Below are positions 36,476 through 47,848 of a DNA stretch of 64,000 nt, piece by piece. The first letter of the stretch is position 1; every line of letters starts with the position of its first letter. The DNA comes from Clostridium luticellarii (GTDB lineage: Bacteria > Bacillota > Clostridia > Clostridiales > Clostridiaceae): positions 62,001-126,000 of the forward strand of contig NZ_PVXP01000001.1 in the NCBI RefSeq assembly GCF_002995845.1, read 5' to 3'. Position numbers and translations under genes: made by a program. The notes beneath the pieces are model-generated. The model saw only the letters and a program-made list of their open reading frames with translations. It made no database searches and was not told the DNA's origin.

Positions 36476-36510
36476 AACAAGTAACTTCTCCCAAAAGTTA
36501 CTTGTTGTTT
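36476..36510. terminator. Bidirectional terminator overlapping a small gene end
   Basis: AACAAGTAACTT and AAGTTACTTGTT form a perfect 12-bp stem with a seven-base loop, followed by GTTTTCTTTTT on the plus strand. It overlaps the 3' end of the 64-residue minus-strand gene. Confidence 0.75.
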
Positions 36511-36692
36511 TCTTTTTGTGGTTTATTTATCTCAACTTCAAAATCTTCCAAAATCTTATCTTTTGAAATATTGGTCTTGCTTCCCAAAAACATCTTAAGT
36601 TTGTCTTGATTATAGCAGAAAACCGAAATGATACATAAACTCAATACCTCGGTAATTGAAAGCACTATAATGCACAAAAAGAAAAAGTTCAT
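36498..36692 (-). CDS. Small membrane protein, possible type I toxin
   Basis: 64 residues. An N-terminal hydrophobic helix (about 2-27, FFFLCIIVLSITEVLSLCII) is followed by a long charged tail (SKTNISKDKILEDFEVEINK). AAGGGGG lies eight bases before the ATG. The stop codon lies inside a bidirectional terminator, and a convergent small RNA could be read from the other side. That arrangement is seen in Fst/par and clostridial type I toxin-antitoxin loci. No known toxin sequence is recognised, so this is only a possibility. Confidence 0.5.
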   Translation of the reverse strand: MNFFFLCIIVLSITEVLSLCIISVFCYNQDKLKMFLGSKTNISKDKILEDFEVEINKPQKENNK

Positions 36693-37347
36693 TCACATTA
36701 CCCCCTTCCATTGTGCCAACCTTTTATCCCTGTAATCACTCATACAGTAATGACAGAAGGGAGTAATTCTATATAACATGAATCATTACTATTAAATACA
36801 TTATAGCATAATAATGGTAATATTTTAAAGATTATAAATTTATGTATTTTTTATATTTATATGAACAAATTGAAAATAATAGATAAGGAAAGAGCTCCTA
36901 GCCTATAGGAACTCTTATGGGTTAAAATGAGGTAATCGTTTAAATGTTAATTTTTGGGAAGAAACTTTCACTGGCACACTTTTATTTTACCACTATAACA
37001 GAAAAAAGCAATAGTTTAAAATATTGAGAATAATTTAGTATTTTAAATAATTTTTATTGATATCAACATAGAAAAATAACTACTAAGTTAGCTCTTTATT
37101 TAGATTAAAAGAACACAACTTAAGATATGGTTAGAATATGTTATACCATGATATGTATATTAAACAATAAAAAGTTTTTTAGAAATAAGGGAAGGGGCTC
37201 CTAAACAAACAGGAACCCTTTTGAGATTAAAAGTTTTAGATAATTACTCTTTTTCTTATATAATAGCATATATTCGCAAAAAGTCAATATCTAAAAATAA
37301 TATGTGTTTCTCAGAAGTTTATACCCTTAAATATTCAAACCAATATA
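36693..37347. other. Intergenic region with two related promoter-hairpin units
   Basis: No open frame is supported. Two minus-strand units look alike. In the first, TTGCTT-N16-TAAAAT (near 37005-37035) leads to a hairpin GAGTTCCTATAG...CTAGGAGCTC at about 36892-36920. In the second, TTGACT-N16-TATTAT (near 37258-37290) leads to a hairpin GGGTTCCTG...AGGAGCCCC at about 37193-37222. Each would give an RNA of about 70-110 nt. Confidence 0.4.
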
Positions 37348-38001
37348 TTAGATATTAGCTTGTTCTGCAAATCTTACTCCCATATCAAAAGCAGCTTTAC
37401 AATCTTTAGGGAATTGTTCCTTCCTTACCTTAGCTTTTTTATTTTCATCAAATAGTGAGACATCATACTTCGAATAGTCATCAAATTGATATGTGTCATT
37501 AACAGCTAATGATTCACATCTGCCAAAAATTCTTTCCATATCCTCTTCCATGAATCTAAGATTTTCCCTATATTTAAATTTTTTCATTTGTTCATTAGTT
37601 ATGTTCATAGTATAAATAAAACCAGTTGATATTTTTCTTCCAAAAATACTAGAATGGTTTTTATCGTATCTTAGATATGGAAATATAAGTCTTTCTAAAA
37701 ATGATTTCATAACTCCCGTAATTCCTTGAAGATAAATTGGCGAACCAAGAATAATTGCATCGGCTTTTTCAGCTTTTTGAAGAACAGGTATCAAATCGTC
37801 ATTAAACCCACACCTGCCATAATTTATCCCATTTTTTATTTTACAGGCAAAACAACTTACACAGCCTTTGTAATTTAATTCATAAAGATGTATAAGTTCT
37901 GTTTCGGCACCTCTTGAAGCTGCTCCCTCAAGTGCTTTATTAAGAAGGGTAGCAGTATTCTTATTTTTCCTTGGACTTCCGTTAATAGCAATTACTTTCA
38001 T
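37348..38001 (-). CDS. NAD(P)H-dependent FMN reductase, flavodoxin-like
   Basis: 217 residues. The N-terminal phosphate-binding loop INGSPRKNKNTATLLN and the later ADAIILGSPIYLQGITGVMK are the NADPH-dependent FMN reductase pattern. A cysteine pair CVSCFACK at about residue 49 is typical of iron-sulfur flavoproteins or related multimeric forms. The start is the ATG at 38001 with TGGAGGTAAAG; an ATG at 38016 lies within the ribosome site. It is divergent from an HxlR regulator, which probably controls it through the palindromes between them. Confidence 0.85.
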   Translation of the reverse strand: MKVIAINGSPRKNKNTATLLNKALEGAASRGAETELIHLYELNYKGCVSCFACKIKNGINYGRCGFNDDLIPVLQKAEKADAIILGSPIYLQGITGVMKSFLERLIFPYLRYDKNHSSIFGRKISTGFIYTMNITNEQMKKFKYRENLRFMEEDMERIFGRCESLAVNDTYQFDDYSKYDVSLFDENKKAKVRKEQFPKDCKAAFDMGVRFAEQANI

Positions 38002-38065
38002 AAACTTTACCTCCATTATATACTTGATTTTATACTAAAAATTATATATGATTATAAGAAAATAG

Positions 38066-38081
38066 GTAAGTATGCACTTAC
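38066..38081. promoter_or_regulatory. Probable HxlR operator 1
   Basis: Perfect inverted repeat GTAAGT-ATGC-ACTTAC in the divergent promoter region between the flavoprotein and hxlR-type genes. Confidence 0.55.
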
Positions 38082-38088
38082 TTGTTAT

Positions 38089-38110
38089 ATACTAACCTAA
38101 AAGTAAGTAT
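38089..38110. promoter_or_regulatory. Probable HxlR operator 2
   Basis: ATACTAAC and GTAAGTAT form an imperfect inverted repeat sharing the GTAAGT half-site with operator 1. It lies just before the regulator's ribosome site. Confidence 0.45.
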
Positions 38111-38122
38111 AGGAGATATTAT

Positions 38123-38464
38123 ATGAAAAGCTTTGATTGTAAATATGGTAATTGTCCATTATATTATACTATATCCGTTGTTGGTGGAAAATGGAAGTGG
38201 ATACTATTATGGAAATTATATGAATTCGGAGTAGTGAGATATAACAAATTAAAAACCGAATTAGAACCTATTGCGCACAAAACATTAAGCAGACAATTAA
38301 AAGAATTAGAAAAATACGACTTAATTCATAGAGAACAATATAATCAAATTCCTCCAAAAGTTGAATATTCATTAACAGAAGAAGGAAAAACATTAGTACC
38401 CATACTTAAACTCATGCATAAATGGGGCAAAGATCATGTAAATAAACAGATACATAACCCCTAG
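38123..38464 (+). CDS. HxlR-family transcriptional regulator
   Basis: 113 residues, full length. It has a winged helix-turn-helix with the family's N-terminal cysteine (NCPLYYTISVVGGKWKWILL), RYNKLKTELEPIAHKTLSRQ and wing VEYSLTEEGKTLVPIL. HxlR proteins often sense electrophiles or redox stress through that Cys. TAGGAGAT precedes the ATG. Divergent from a flavin reductase, it probably represses both through the GTAAGT palindromes. A second, truncated HxlR gene with the same type of partner lies 2.5 kb away. Confidence 0.9.
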   Translation: MKSFDCKYGNCPLYYTISVVGGKWKWILLWKLYEFGVVRYNKLKTELEPIAHKTLSRQLKELEKYDLIHREQYNQIPPKVEYSLTEEGKTLVPILKLMHKWGKDHVNKQIHNP

Positions 38465-38499
38465 AGCAGTTTTCTACTCCAGGGATTAGAATTATTTAG

Positions 38500-38774
38500 C
38501 TGTCTGTACTGCTTGCATTGACTGAACTGGTGTAGTAGTCATATTTTACATAGTTCCCACAATATTCTGAATATAAGCAATCTTTTTCTTCAATGTAATA
38601 GCTTTTACTGCATCTGTATACTTTTTAACCTCTTTGCAGATCATCCTCAACCTTCTGCAGTATATCTTCCGTGTCTATTCCTTTTTTCTTCAAGCAAGGT
38701 AGGAGAATCATCGCAGTAGCTCCAACTTCTACAGTTATACCTATAATTGTAAATAATATACTCAAAGCTGACAT
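38500..38774 (-). pseudogene. Holin (LLH) pseudogene
   Basis: It begins MSALSILFTIIGITVEVGA...LKKKGIDTEDILQKVEDDLQ, clearly the start of the holins at 7059 and 13499. It then shifts frame at EVKKYTDAVKAIT and jumps by a deletion of about 100 codons to the C-terminal LKKKIAYIQNIVG. It lies 25 bases after the chimeric lysozyme stop, the same spacing as in the intact cassette. Confidence 0.75.
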
Positions 38775-38799
38775 CTTATATTACATCCCAATTAATTTT

Positions 38800-39582
38800 T
38801 TATTTGGCTTTTCCGTTTATTATAGAAAATAATTCTGGATAAACTAATCCAGTTTTTTCAATATCTACATAATAATCTATATTCAAGTTGTATTGTAGAG
38901 CTTCAATCTGCTCTTTCAATTTATCTACGCTGGGACTAGGTGGTGTGGATCCTCCCGCTCCTGTCAAAATATCTTTCACAAACAAATCCAAATCTACATT
39001 TCCATCTACCCCCGGCACAAAGCCGCTTGCTGAATACTGCCAGGAAGTATTCGCATAGGGATAGCTACTTACTCCATATTCAGCTATCCACGGCCTGATA
39101 TTAGGGTCTATATTCCACTTTAAATAGTTCTCATAGAGCCATTTATTTGTATAAACTCCGATCTCCTTGACGGTTCTGGACATAAATAATGAAACAAACT
39201 GATTGACAAAATTTATAGCCGTCTGTTTATCCCATTTCCAGCTATAACCTTCTGGCGATTGTTCTATATCCAGCCAATGGATAGTATCAAACACCATTCC
39301 GGATATATATCCAATAAAAGCATTTACTTCAGAACTAACATCCTGATGTCCTGCAAAATGATAAACTCCAAATAAAATTTCCAGTTGTTTACATATATTC
39401 TGTATGAAATCATCCATCTTTTTTATTAAATTTTTAATTTCAGTTCTGTTTTCAGTTTCATTCTGCTCAAGCCTATCCAGCCTGTCAGAATGATTATTCA
39501 ACCTTTTATCATGTAAATCTAGCTTTTCTTTTATTTGCTCATGTTTCTCCTCACATAATTCAGCATCATAATTTTCACGCAT
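38800..39582 (-). CDS. Chimeric lysis protein: XhlA-like coil, GH25 core, cassette tail
   Basis: 260 residues built from three pieces. Residues 1-60 are an XhlA-like coiled coil (KLDLHDKRLNNHSDRLDRLE). From QNICKQLEILFGVYHFAGHQ to about residue 235 it matches lysozyme residues 46 to about 220 of the 11435-12382 gene. The last 20 residues (EKTGLVYPELFSII) match the end of the 67-residue protein at 14130. The first catalytic Asp of GH25 (KGIDIN) and the peptidoglycan-binding repeats are missing, while WLDIE is kept, so muramidase activity is doubtful. CAGGAGGT precedes the ATG. Confidence 0.75.
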   Translation of the reverse strand: MRENYDAELCEEKHEQIKEKLDLHDKRLNNHSDRLDRLEQNETENRTEIKNLIKKMDDFIQNICKQLEILFGVYHFAGHQDVSSEVNAFIGYISGMVFDTIHWLDIEQSPEGYSWKWDKQTAINFVNQFVSLFMSRTVKEIGVYTNKWLYENYLKWNIDPNIRPWIAEYGVSSYPYANTSWQYSASGFVPGVDGNVDLDLFVKDILTGAGGSTPPSPSVDKLKEQIEALQYNLNIDYYVDIEKTGLVYPELFSIINGKAK

Positions 39583-39653
39583 GGAGAACCTCCTGTTTTT
39601 AAGTATTAAAAATGAGCTTCAGATTTCTCTGAAACTCTTAAACATATGTAAGA

Positions 39654-39926
39654 TTAAATATTTTCGATAACCCTACATGGATTTCCTGCTGCAATTACAT
39701 CATCTGGTATATCTTTAGTTACCACACTACCTGCCCCTATAGTTACGTTGTCTCCAATTTTTACTCCCGGGCATATTATTGCTCCACCACCAATCCAAAC
39801 ATTATTTCCTATAATAATTGGTTTCGCAAATTCTTTACCAGTAACTCTTTCGGTAGGATCAATCGGGTGAGCAGCTGTATAAATTTGAACATTTGGTGCT
39901 AGCATTTTTTCTTTTTCACTTTTCAT
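39654..39926 (-). pseudogene. Internally deleted maltose/galactoside O-acetyltransferase
   Basis: 90 codons. The first nine residues, MKSEKEKML, are the normal start of maltose O-acetyltransferases. The reading frame then passes directly into the C-terminal left-handed beta-helix ([14 protein letters not shown], then [20 protein letters not shown] and AAGNPCRVI). About 90-100 residues, including the first hexapeptide turns, are gone in frame. The catalytic His (AAHP) survives. GGAGAAGG precedes the ATG. Probably non-functional. Confidence 0.75.
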
Positions 39927-40019
39927 AATATTTTCCTTCTCCTGTTCATTAGAATCCTATCTTTTATTAAAATACTAACATTTAATTCTAATATTGCATT
40001 ATATTATTAATCTAAAGTC

Positions 40020-40565
40020 CTACAGACTTAATCCCAATTTTTTTGCTTTTTCTAATGCATCAGTATTTTTGATATCGCCTTTATCAATTACACCAGGAAC
40101 AATCAACTCTCCTACATCATTCCAACCTCTATTAATAGCGATAAGTTCATAGGATTTAACAATTCCATCAAATTTTTTCTCATCCTTTTCCTCACCACAC
40201 ACTAATAGCATACACTCTTTTATTTTCAAAGGCTTTTTTCCTATAATAAAAGAATATAATTTATCAATAGCAGCCTTTATTGTTGTAGGAAACGTGTACC
40301 AATAAAGTGGCGTTGCAAATACAATTAAATCAGCTTTTTCCAATAAGATTGCCAGTTCGTTAAAATCATCTTGAAATGAGCAGGCCACATATTTGCTAAA
40401 GTAAGCATTACAAACTTTACATCCCTTTATATGTTTAACCGCAGTTTCATATTTAGTTACTTTATATCCTGATTTAATAGCCCCTTCTATAAAGGAGCCT
40501 GCCATTAAATCGCTGTTTCCTCCCTTTCTGGGGCTTCCTGTTAAAACCAAAATATTCTTTTTCAT
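40020..40565 (-). CDS. Flavodoxin-like NAD(P)H-dependent oxidoreductase
   Basis: 181 residues. The N-terminal FMN loop VLTGSPRKGGNSDLMAGSFI, the cysteine pair CKVCNAYF at about residue 49 and KADLIVFATPLYWYTFPTTI place it with NADPH-dependent FMN reductase/iron-sulfur flavoprotein-like enzymes. The full length is kept. AGAGAGG precedes the ATG. It is divergent from a truncated HxlR gene, mirroring the flavoprotein/HxlR pair at 37348-38464. Confidence 0.85.
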   Translation of the reverse strand: MKKNILVLTGSPRKGGNSDLMAGSFIEGAIKSGYKVTKYETAVKHIKGCKVCNAYFSKYVACSFQDDFNELAILLEKADLIVFATPLYWYTFPTTIKAAIDKLYSFIIGKKPLKIKECMLLVCGEEKDEKKFDGIVKSYELIAINRGWNDVGELIVPGVIDKGDIKNTDALEKAKKLGLSL

Positions 40566-40637
40566 AATTACCTCTCTAATTTTTATATTTTAATTTCCAT
40601 TGAATTTAAATAAATTATATAATACAATAGATAAAAA

Positions 40638-40889
40638 ATGATTATTCTATATTGGCTTGCCGAATACAAACCAGTAATTCGATATAATGAATTAAAAAGA
40701 TGCATTGGTACAATTTCACACAAAACTCTAAGCATCAACTTAAAAGAACTGGAATCAGATAAGTTGATTGTACGAACTGAATGTCCCCAGATTCCTCCAA
40801 AAGTTGAATATTCCTTATCCGAAAGGGGTAAATCTCTAATTCCTGTCCTTAATACAATGTGTGAATGGGATAGGAAAAATAGAATATAA
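40638..40889 (+). pseudogene. N-terminally truncated HxlR-type regulator
   Basis: 83 codons matching HxlR from the first helix of the winged domain (ILYWLAEYKPVIRYNELKRC, then SHKTLSINLKELESD and wing VEYSLSERGKSLIPVL). The first 25-30 residues, with the sensor cysteine and GGKWK, are missing. No ribosome site precedes the ATG, and the upstream codons IDKK look like a worn GGKWK. Probably inactive. Confidence 0.65.
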
Positions 40890-40970
40890 TTTTACTTTTA
40901 TAATCTATAATATTACTATATTTTTACTTAAAGAAATAACAATAAAAAGAATCCCGGACTTCTCCAAAAC

Positions 40971-41147
40971 TTATTTAACAACTAAACTACGCCTTTTTTT
41001 ACGTTTTAATATAGTATTCTTTGCCCTTGATTTCGCAATACCTGCAGAGCAATTTGGGTTTTCGCATATAAATAAAGCCTCTTTATCGTTATTATGCGTT
41101 GGATTAATTCTTATTAGTGGTTTACCACAATATTTACACCTTGGCAA
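40971..41147 (-). CDS. Small zinc-ribbon-like protein
   Basis: 58 residues from a TTG at 41147. It starts PRCKYCGKPLIRINPTH and continues FICENPNCSAGIAKSRAKN, then a basic KRKKRRSLVVK tail. The C-x2-C and C-x4-C pairs suggest a zinc ribbon and the tail suggests nucleic-acid binding. AAGGAG lies about 14 bases upstream, rather far. It sits inside the phage-derived island. No family name is recognised. Confidence 0.5.
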   Translation of the reverse strand: MPRCKYCGKPLIRINPTHNNDKEALFICENPNCSAGIAKSRAKNTILKRKKRRSLVVK

Positions 41148-41235
41148 AATAAGTCACTCTCCTTTTTATGGATAATTCTACACGAAAAGGAGAATTCCTC
41201 TATATATTTACAAAAAGTATTAAATTTAGGCAAAA

Positions 41236-41262
41236 TAAAAAAGCTATTTCTAGCCCATATTT
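41236..41262 (-). terminator. Terminator behind the XkdX relic
   Basis: On the minus strand GGCTAGAAATAGC is followed by TTTTTTATTTTG. It is near-identical to the hairpin at 14502-14526. Confidence 0.6.
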
Positions 41263-41273
41263 TGCCATATATT

Positions 41274-41415
41274 CTATGCTGTATAGTCCTGCCCAGTAAT
41301 TGTCTTATATTCATCTGCTGTTACAATATTCTTTTGAACTGCCTACTTCACCATATCCAAAAACGCCCAGCTATTTTTATATCACATGCTCCAAAAAAAT
41401 AAAATATTTACTCAT
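41274..41415 (-). pseudogene. XkdX-type phage protein relic
   Basis: It starts MSKYFIF at 41415, shifts frame, and then reads NSWAFLDMVK-stop-AVQKNIVTADEYKTITGQDYTA. The end matches the IT-x-DEYK-x-IT-G-x-DY motif of XkdX-like proteins, which sit between tail and lysis genes in phages. The internal TAG and the frameshift make it a pseudogene. Confidence 0.65.
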
Positions 41416-41444
41416 TTTATATCATCCTAACTAATACCTTAATA

Positions 41445-41543
41445 TTATTCATATGCAAACCAATTAACTGTATCTGCACCAACATGGACTGGTAAATGAA
41501 AATTACCAAAATTTACATAACAATAATTTCTATAACCTGTCTC
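41445..41543 (-). pseudogene. C-terminal scrap of a probable phage tail protein
   Basis: An open frame without start reads ETGYRNYCYVNFGNF, then HLPVHVGADTVNWFAYE, and stops 30 bases before the XkdX relic. The position suggests the end of a tail or baseplate gene. The identity is inferred from position, not from a recognised motif. Confidence 0.35.
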
Positions 41544-42058
41544 TTAACTCCAAAACACGAACACCTGTACCTAATAGAAATTTACAAATAACCCAGCTTC
41601 TAAATTCTGCAAATCTATTCGTAGTTTGCTTGCCTTTAAGATCTCTTTAATAATATTAATAACTCTTTATCTGTATAAATGTCTTTATACACTTCTTGAC
41701 GTTTTACATAGCTATAAGGGAATCTTTCAATATATCCTAATTGCATTCCATATGTTAACATTGGTGTTAGCTTTCTTATATAACTGTTAACTGTAATATC
41801 CTTTACTTTTCTTTCATGTTTCAGATATAATTTAAAATCTTCAAACATATTAATATTAATTTCTTTACAATAAAGTTCATCATTTTTTTCAAATTTAAGA
41901 AAGTATTTCAATACATTTTTATATCCTCTAATTGTATATTCACTTATCCCATTAGCTTCACATTTTTTAAAATATATTACACACAAGCCTTTAAATAATA
42001 ATTTCTCTTTCTTAACAATTCCAATTGAATAGCCTGTTTTTCTACCCTTTTTTACCAT
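41530..42058 (-). pseudogene. Degraded tyrosine recombinase (integrase)
   Basis: From the ATG at 42058 (GGGAGG upstream) 140 codons encode the SAM-like core-binding domain: IYFKKCEANGISEYTIRGYK, then MFEDFKLYLKHERKVKDIT and NSYIRKLTPMLTYGM. The frame is lost near 41636. In another frame FAEFRSWVICKFLLGTGVRV follows, which contains the first catalytic Arg region. The rest of the catalytic domain, with the His, second Arg and Tyr, is deleted at the junction with the tail relic. It lies 110 bases from the guaA stop. Confidence 0.8.
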
Positions 42059-42167
42059 TTTAAATCCTCCCATGAACAAAAAACAAAGTAGTGTACAATA
42101 ATCAACTTTTTTGTTGAAAATCATACACTACTTTAAATTTACAGATGGCTGAAACCCTTGATTTGAC

Positions 42168-43700
42168 TCATTCCCACTCGATGGTAGAAGGTGGTTTGCT
42201 GGTTATATCGTACACAATTCTGTTTACACCCTTGACTTCATTTACTATCCTTCTGGATACCTTATCCAGTACAGGATAAGGTATCTTGGCCCAGTCCGAA
42301 GTCATGGCATCCGTGGAAATAACGGCTCTAAGGGCAACAGTGTAGCAGTAGGTTCTCTCATCGCCCATTACCCCTACAGAACGTATATTGGGAAGACAGG
42401 CAAAATACTGCCATATGGATTCATCCAGCCCTGCATCAGCTATTTCCTCCCTGAATATTGCATCTGCCTCTCTGGTTATTTCAAGCTTTTCCTCAGTGAT
42501 ATCACCCAGAACCCTTATTGCGAGGCCAGGTCCCGGAAAAGGCTGCCTCCATACCAGTTTATGAGGTATTCCCAATTGTTCTCCTACAGCTCTCACTTCA
42601 TCTTTAAACAATTCTCTCAGCGGCTCTATAAGTTTAAAATCCATATTTTCCGGAAGTCCACCTACATTATGGTGACTTTTTATGGTATCAGAAGTACCAA
42701 GACCGCTTTCCACCACATCCGGATATATGGTTCCCTGAACTAAAAATCCTATTTTTCCAAGTTTTTTAGCTTCTTCTTCAAATACCCTTATAAATTCCTC
42801 TCCTATTGTCTTTCTCTTTTTTTCAGGATCGGATATTCCCTTAAGCTTTCCCAAAAATCTGTCTGCAGCATTCACTCTAACAAAATTCATGTCAAACTGT
42901 TTTTTAAATACATGTTCCACCTGATTTCCTTCATTTTTTCGAAGGAGTCCATGGTCTACAAAAATACAGGTAAGATTTTTTCCCACAGCTTTATGTACAA
43001 GAACTGCCGCCACGGAAGAATCCACTCCTCCGGACATAGCACATATTACTTTTTGGTTTCCAACCTTTTCTCTGATAAGTTTTACTTTTTCCTCTACAAA
43101 AGAGGACATAGACCAGTCTGCTTTTAAATTGCAGATTTTAATCAAAAAATTTGTAATCATTTTTTTGCCAAAAGGAGTGTGCTGAACTTCAGGATGAAAC
43201 TGAACTCCGTATATCTTTCTGTAATCATCGCCTACAGCTGCTACCGGACATTCGTCGGTAACAGCCAGAATTTTAAACCCCTCCGGTGCACGGGACACCA
43301 CATCCGTATGGCTCATCCAACAGCTCTGAGATCTATCTATTCCGCTGAACAAAACGCTGTCATTATTCAACGTGACATTTGCTTTTCCATACTCTCTGAC
43401 TACGGCACTCTTAACTTCTCCACCCAGATTGGCACATATGAATTGATGCCCATAACATATGCCCAAAATAGGAATCCCCAATTTAAAAATCTTCTCACTT
43501 ATCTTGGGGGCATTTTCCCCATATACGCTTTTAGGACCACCGGTAAATATTATGCCAGCAGGATTTTTTTCTATTATTTTATCCAAAGGACAAGTATATG
43601 GAACTATTTCACAATATACATTGTTTTCCCTGACCCTTCTTGCTATAAGCTGATTATACTGCCCTCCAAAATCAATTACAATAACCGTCTGCCTATCCAT
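42168..43700 (-). CDS. guaA: GMP synthase (glutamine-hydrolysing)
   Basis: 510 residues. It converts XMP to GMP using glutamine and ATP. The N-terminal class I glutaminase has Cys in [15 protein letters not shown] and His/Glu in [12 protein letters not shown]. The ATP pyrophosphatase has the P-loop [19 protein letters not shown], and the C-terminal dimerisation domain ends [10 protein letters not shown] start at the ATG at 43700, six bases after AGGAGGAAA; an in-frame GTG at 43718 lies upstream of it. It follows guaB by about 110 bases. Its 3' end is a known integration target for genomic islands. Confidence 0.97.
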   Translation of the reverse strand: MDRQTVIVIDFGGQYNQLIARRVRENNVYCEIVPYTCPLDKIIEKNPAGIIFTGGPKSVYGENAPKISEKIFKLGIPILGICYGHQFICANLGGEVKSAVVREYGKANVTLNNDSVLFSGIDRSQSCWMSHTDVVSRAPEGFKILAVTDECPVAAVGDDYRKIYGVQFHPEVQHTPFGKKMITNFLIKICNLKADWSMSSFVEEKVKLIREKVGNQKVICAMSGGVDSSVAAVLVHKAVGKNLTCIFVDHGLLRKNEGNQVEHVFKKQFDMNFVRVNAADRFLGKLKGISDPEKKRKTIGEEFIRVFEEEAKKLGKIGFLVQGTIYPDVVESGLGTSDTIKSHHNVGGLPENMDFKLIEPLRELFKDEVRAVGEQLGIPHKLVWRQPFPGPGLAIRVLGDITEEKLEITREADAIFREEIADAGLDESIWQYFACLPNIRSVGVMGDERTYCYTVALRAVISTDAMTSDWAKIPYPVLDKVSRRIVNEVKGVNRIVYDITSKPPSTIEWE

Positions 43701-43807
43701 TGATTTCCTCCTAATCACTTAAATAATTGAAGCAATTACCCTGATGTCAAGATCTAATTACATCACTCAAAAAAATCCATCTGTATATGAAAAATAATCT
43801 GGTCTTA

Positions 43808-45265
<1,458 letters not shown>

Positions 45266-45406
45266 TTAAATCACTCCTAAAATTATAATATATTGATAAT
45301 CTTCCTTAAAATACAATTAATAAAAAGCCCTACTAAATCCATTTACGATGAAATTAATATGGCCCCATTGTGATAATTCCACTCATACTTATTAACTATT
45401 TACACC

Positions 45407-45435
45407 ATTTTATTCAATTTATCTGTTTTTGTCAA
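45407..45435 (-). promoter_or_regulatory. guaBA promoter
   Basis: On the minus strand TTGACA and TAAAAT are separated by 17 bases. No purine riboswitch or T-box is recognisable in the 140-base leader. Confidence 0.75.
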
Positions 45436-45480
45436 TGTGAATTTATGTTATTTTAGATCACTGGATAAAATTTCATATGT

Positions 45481-45514
45481 AAAATAACCCCATATCTAAC
45501 GATACGGGGTTATT
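45481..45514 (-). terminator. Terminator of groEL
   Basis: AATAACCCC and GGGGTTATT pair perfectly, with partial pairing of the inner GTAT/ATAT; on the minus strand TTTACATATG follows. Confidence 0.75.
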
Positions 45515-45536
45515 GAAATCTATGTGCTCTCTCTAA

Positions 45537-47186
<1,650 letters not shown>

Positions 47187-47229
47187 TCACAACTATGCGT
47201 TATAATAAATACTTTTTAAATTATTTTTT

Positions 47230-47514
<285 letters not shown>

Positions 47515-47572
47515 CTAAACCCCTCCTTAAAATACTTTAGATTTATTTTAATTTAATTTTTAGCTTTTCTTG

Positions 47573-47599
47573 TTAGCACTCATTAATTCTGAGTGCTAA
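47573..47599 (-). promoter_or_regulatory. CIRCE operator (HrcA)
   Basis: Perfect TTAGCACTC-N9-GAGTGCTAA, the consensus HrcA-binding inverted repeat, between the groE promoter and groES. Confidence 0.97.
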
Positions 47600-47609
47600 T
47601 ACAATTATT

Positions 47610-47638
47610 ATAATAATGAATACCATTTATATTATCAA
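47610..47638 (-). promoter_or_regulatory. groESL promoter
   Basis: On the minus strand TTGATA and TATTAT are separated by 17 bases. The CIRCE operator begins about ten bases downstream of the -10 box, where bound HrcA would block transcription. Confidence 0.75.
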
Positions 47639-47814
47639 ATTTAAATTTAGTATATATTATACTATTTTTTATAAAAAAACCGTAATTTGCTTTAATTAAA
47701 TAGATATTTCAGCTTATTTCTATTAATTTCACAAATATACTAATATGGGAACAGTCTCCGGAAAACCCTACCTTATTATTATTTTCCAACTTGATTTATA
47801 TATACAATAAAAAG

Positions 47815-47848
47815 CAATAAGCAGGTATTTTTAAACCTGCTTATTGTT
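47815..47848 (-). terminator. Terminator overlapping the VTT gene end
   Basis: CAATAAGCAGGT and ACCTGCTTATTG form a perfect 12-bp stem; on the minus strand CTTTTTATTG follows. The stop codon of the upstream gene lies inside the loop. Confidence 0.8.

Noticed and set aside
41114-41314. 66-codon minus-strand frame (MNIRQLLGRTIQHR)
   Set aside because: It overlaps the end of the XkdX relic and the start of the zinc-ribbon gene in another frame and has no ribosome site.
45266-45406. A purine riboswitch or T-box in the guaB leader
   Set aside because: None of the conserved cores is visible; only a promoter and plain leader are seen.
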